Of a stretch of DNA of 44,239 nucleotides, positions 43,493-44,239 are shown one piece after another. The position numbers and the translations under genes were made by a program. How positions within the stretch are numbered: position 1 is the first letter of the stretch; each line of letters opens with the position of its first letter. Source of the stretch: an uncultured Prevotellaceae bacterium (GTDB lineage: Bacteria > Bacteroidota > Bacteroidia > Bacteroidales > Bacteroidaceae); NCBI GenBank assembly GCA_902792855.1, contig CADBBP010000027.1, positions 4,789 through 49,027 of the forward strand. Direction: 5' to 3'. The notes below the pieces were generated by a model. The model searched no databases. It worked only from the letters and a program-made list of their open reading frames with translations, and was not told the origin of the DNA.

Positions 43493-44239
43493 ATGACGAT
43501 GGAACAGCAAAAGCCAAAGCGAATCCCATACGGGATGCAGAATTGGGAGGACGTGCGCCTCTGCAATTATTATTATGTGGACAAGACCCGCTTTATCCCG
43601 GAGATAGAGGCGGCCAACCGCTTCTTCTTCTTCATCCGCCCTCGCCGCTTTGGCAAGTCGCTGCTGATGAACATGCTGCGCCAGTACTACGACGTGCGAA
43701 AGGCTTCGCTTTTCGAGCGGCTCTTCGGCGATTTGTGGATAGGCCAACATCCCACAGAAGCCCATAACACTTACTTAGTACTTTACCTCAATTTCGCTGC
43801 CTTCTCCGGTGGATTGGAGGGCTATAAAGAACGGATGGATGATTATTGCAATACGCATTATGAAGGGTTTATCAGAGACTATGCTGAACAGCTTCCCGCC
43901 AATGCCCTTGAGGTGCTTCGCGATAAAAAAGGTGCGGCCAACCAACTGGATGCTTTGGTGCGCATCTGCAATGAAGCAGGGCTGTCGATTTATCTCTTCA
44001 TCGATGAGTACGACCATTTCACTAATTCCATCCTCTCCAATCCCAGCACAGAACTTGGTTACAAGGCTGAGACTCATGGCACAGGAGCCTTCCGTGCCTT
44101 CTTCGATGCCGTCAAATCCGGAACGGATGGTGCCATCAAGCGCCTTTTCGTCACTGGCGTAAGTCCCGTGACGATGGACGACCTGACCAGCGGCTTCAAT
44201 ATCGGCACCAACTACACCATGCACCCCAAGTTCAATGCC
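43493..44239 (+). CDS. AAA-ATPase-like protein, N-terminal part (window ends inside)
   Basis: 249 codons are visible without a stop from the ATG at 43493 (an ATG at 43499 is an alternative). It opens RIPYGMQNWEDVRLCNYYYVDKTRFIPEIE and carries a Walker-A-like RPRRFGKSLL (49-58, GKS 54-56) and a Walker-B-like FIDEYDHF (169-176). This is the AAA-ATPase_like family that occurs in many paralogous copies in Bacteroides and Prevotella genomes, often with a PD-(D/E)XK nuclease-type C-terminal domain, which would lie beyond the window. Role unproven; mobile-element or defence links have been suggested for the nuclease part. The direct repeat and a good promoter lie upstream. Confidence 0.85.
   Translation, partial: MTMEQQKPKRIPYGMQNWEDVRLCNYYYVDKTRFIPEIEAANRFFFFIRPRRFGKSLLMNMLRQYYDVRKASLFERLFGDLWIGQHPTEAHNTYLVLYLNFAAFSGGLEGYKERMDDYCNTHYEGFIRDYAEQLPANALEVLRDKKGAANQLDALVRICNEAGLSIYLFIDEYDHFTNSILSNPSTELGYKAETHGTGAFRAFFDAVKSGTDGAIKRLFVTGVSPVTMDDLTSGFNIGTNYTMHPKFNA

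Overview
The window looks like chromosomal DNA from a Bacteroidales bacterium, most likely a Prevotella-type (Prevotellaceae) genome of fairly high GC. The evidence is the two SusC/SusD pairs, many lipoproteins with a Cys near residue 20, C-terminal Bacteroidetes sorting-like tails, the gene neighbourhoods DUF3822-rsmD and frr-rsgA, and promoters of the Bacteroidetes type (TTTG or TTG, 19-21 nt, TAnnTTTG) instead of E. coli-type -35/-10 boxes. I saw no rRNA, tRNA, CRISPR array, insertion sequence or integrase. No gene-free stretch exceeds 300 bases.

Layout. (1) 1-14.4 kb, plus strand: a glycan-uptake type locus of the order SusC (5' part missing), SusD, two FAS1-type lipoproteins, a second SusC, a second SusD, then a large secreted protein with chitobiase C-terminal-like domains. 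It ends at a strong palindromic terminator, which is followed by an unusual 8-bp tandem array. (2) 14.5-16.1 kb, minus strand: DUF4160, DUF2442 and a PTP-like phytase lipoprotein. (3) 16.2-20.3 kb: a giant secreted pectate lyase with FN3 and autotransporter-type repeats. (4) 20.4-25.5 kb: dnaG (its reading frame is broken here), a TPR membrane protein and cardiolipin synthase. (5) 25.5-32.4 kb: an orphan HicB antitoxin, a GNAT acetyltransferase, a GH28 pectinase, and an RND efflux pair with a lipoprotein adaptor. (6) 32.5-35.3 kb, minus strand: a secreted protein, DUF3822, rsmD and a lipoprotein. (7) 35.5-38.7 kb, plus strand: frr, rsgA and a beta-propeller protein with a C-terminal membrane anchor. 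(8) 38.7-43.2 kb, minus strand: an outer-membrane barrel, then (transcribed towards it) pgi, a HAD phosphatase, a lipoprotein and mnmA. (9) 43.5 kb to the end: the start of an AAA-ATPase-like gene, cut by the window edge.

How the genes may work together. The two TonB-dependent SusCD transporters with their surface lipoproteins, the PL1 pectate lyase and the GH28 hydrolase suggest use of plant cell-wall glycans, pectin in particular. The enzymes are not in the SusCD operon itself, so the substrate is an inference. The rest is mostly housekeeping (replication priming, ribosome recycling and assembly, tRNA thiolation, glycolysis, cardiolipin synthesis).

The observations most worth a second look are: twin FAS1 lipoproteins sandwiched between two SusCD pairs; the 13-unit octamer array; the frame break and apparent small deletion in the essential gene dnaG; the DUF4160-DUF2442-phytase cluster; the sorting-signal-like tail on the propeller protein; and the orphan hicB preceded by a 15-codon ORF.
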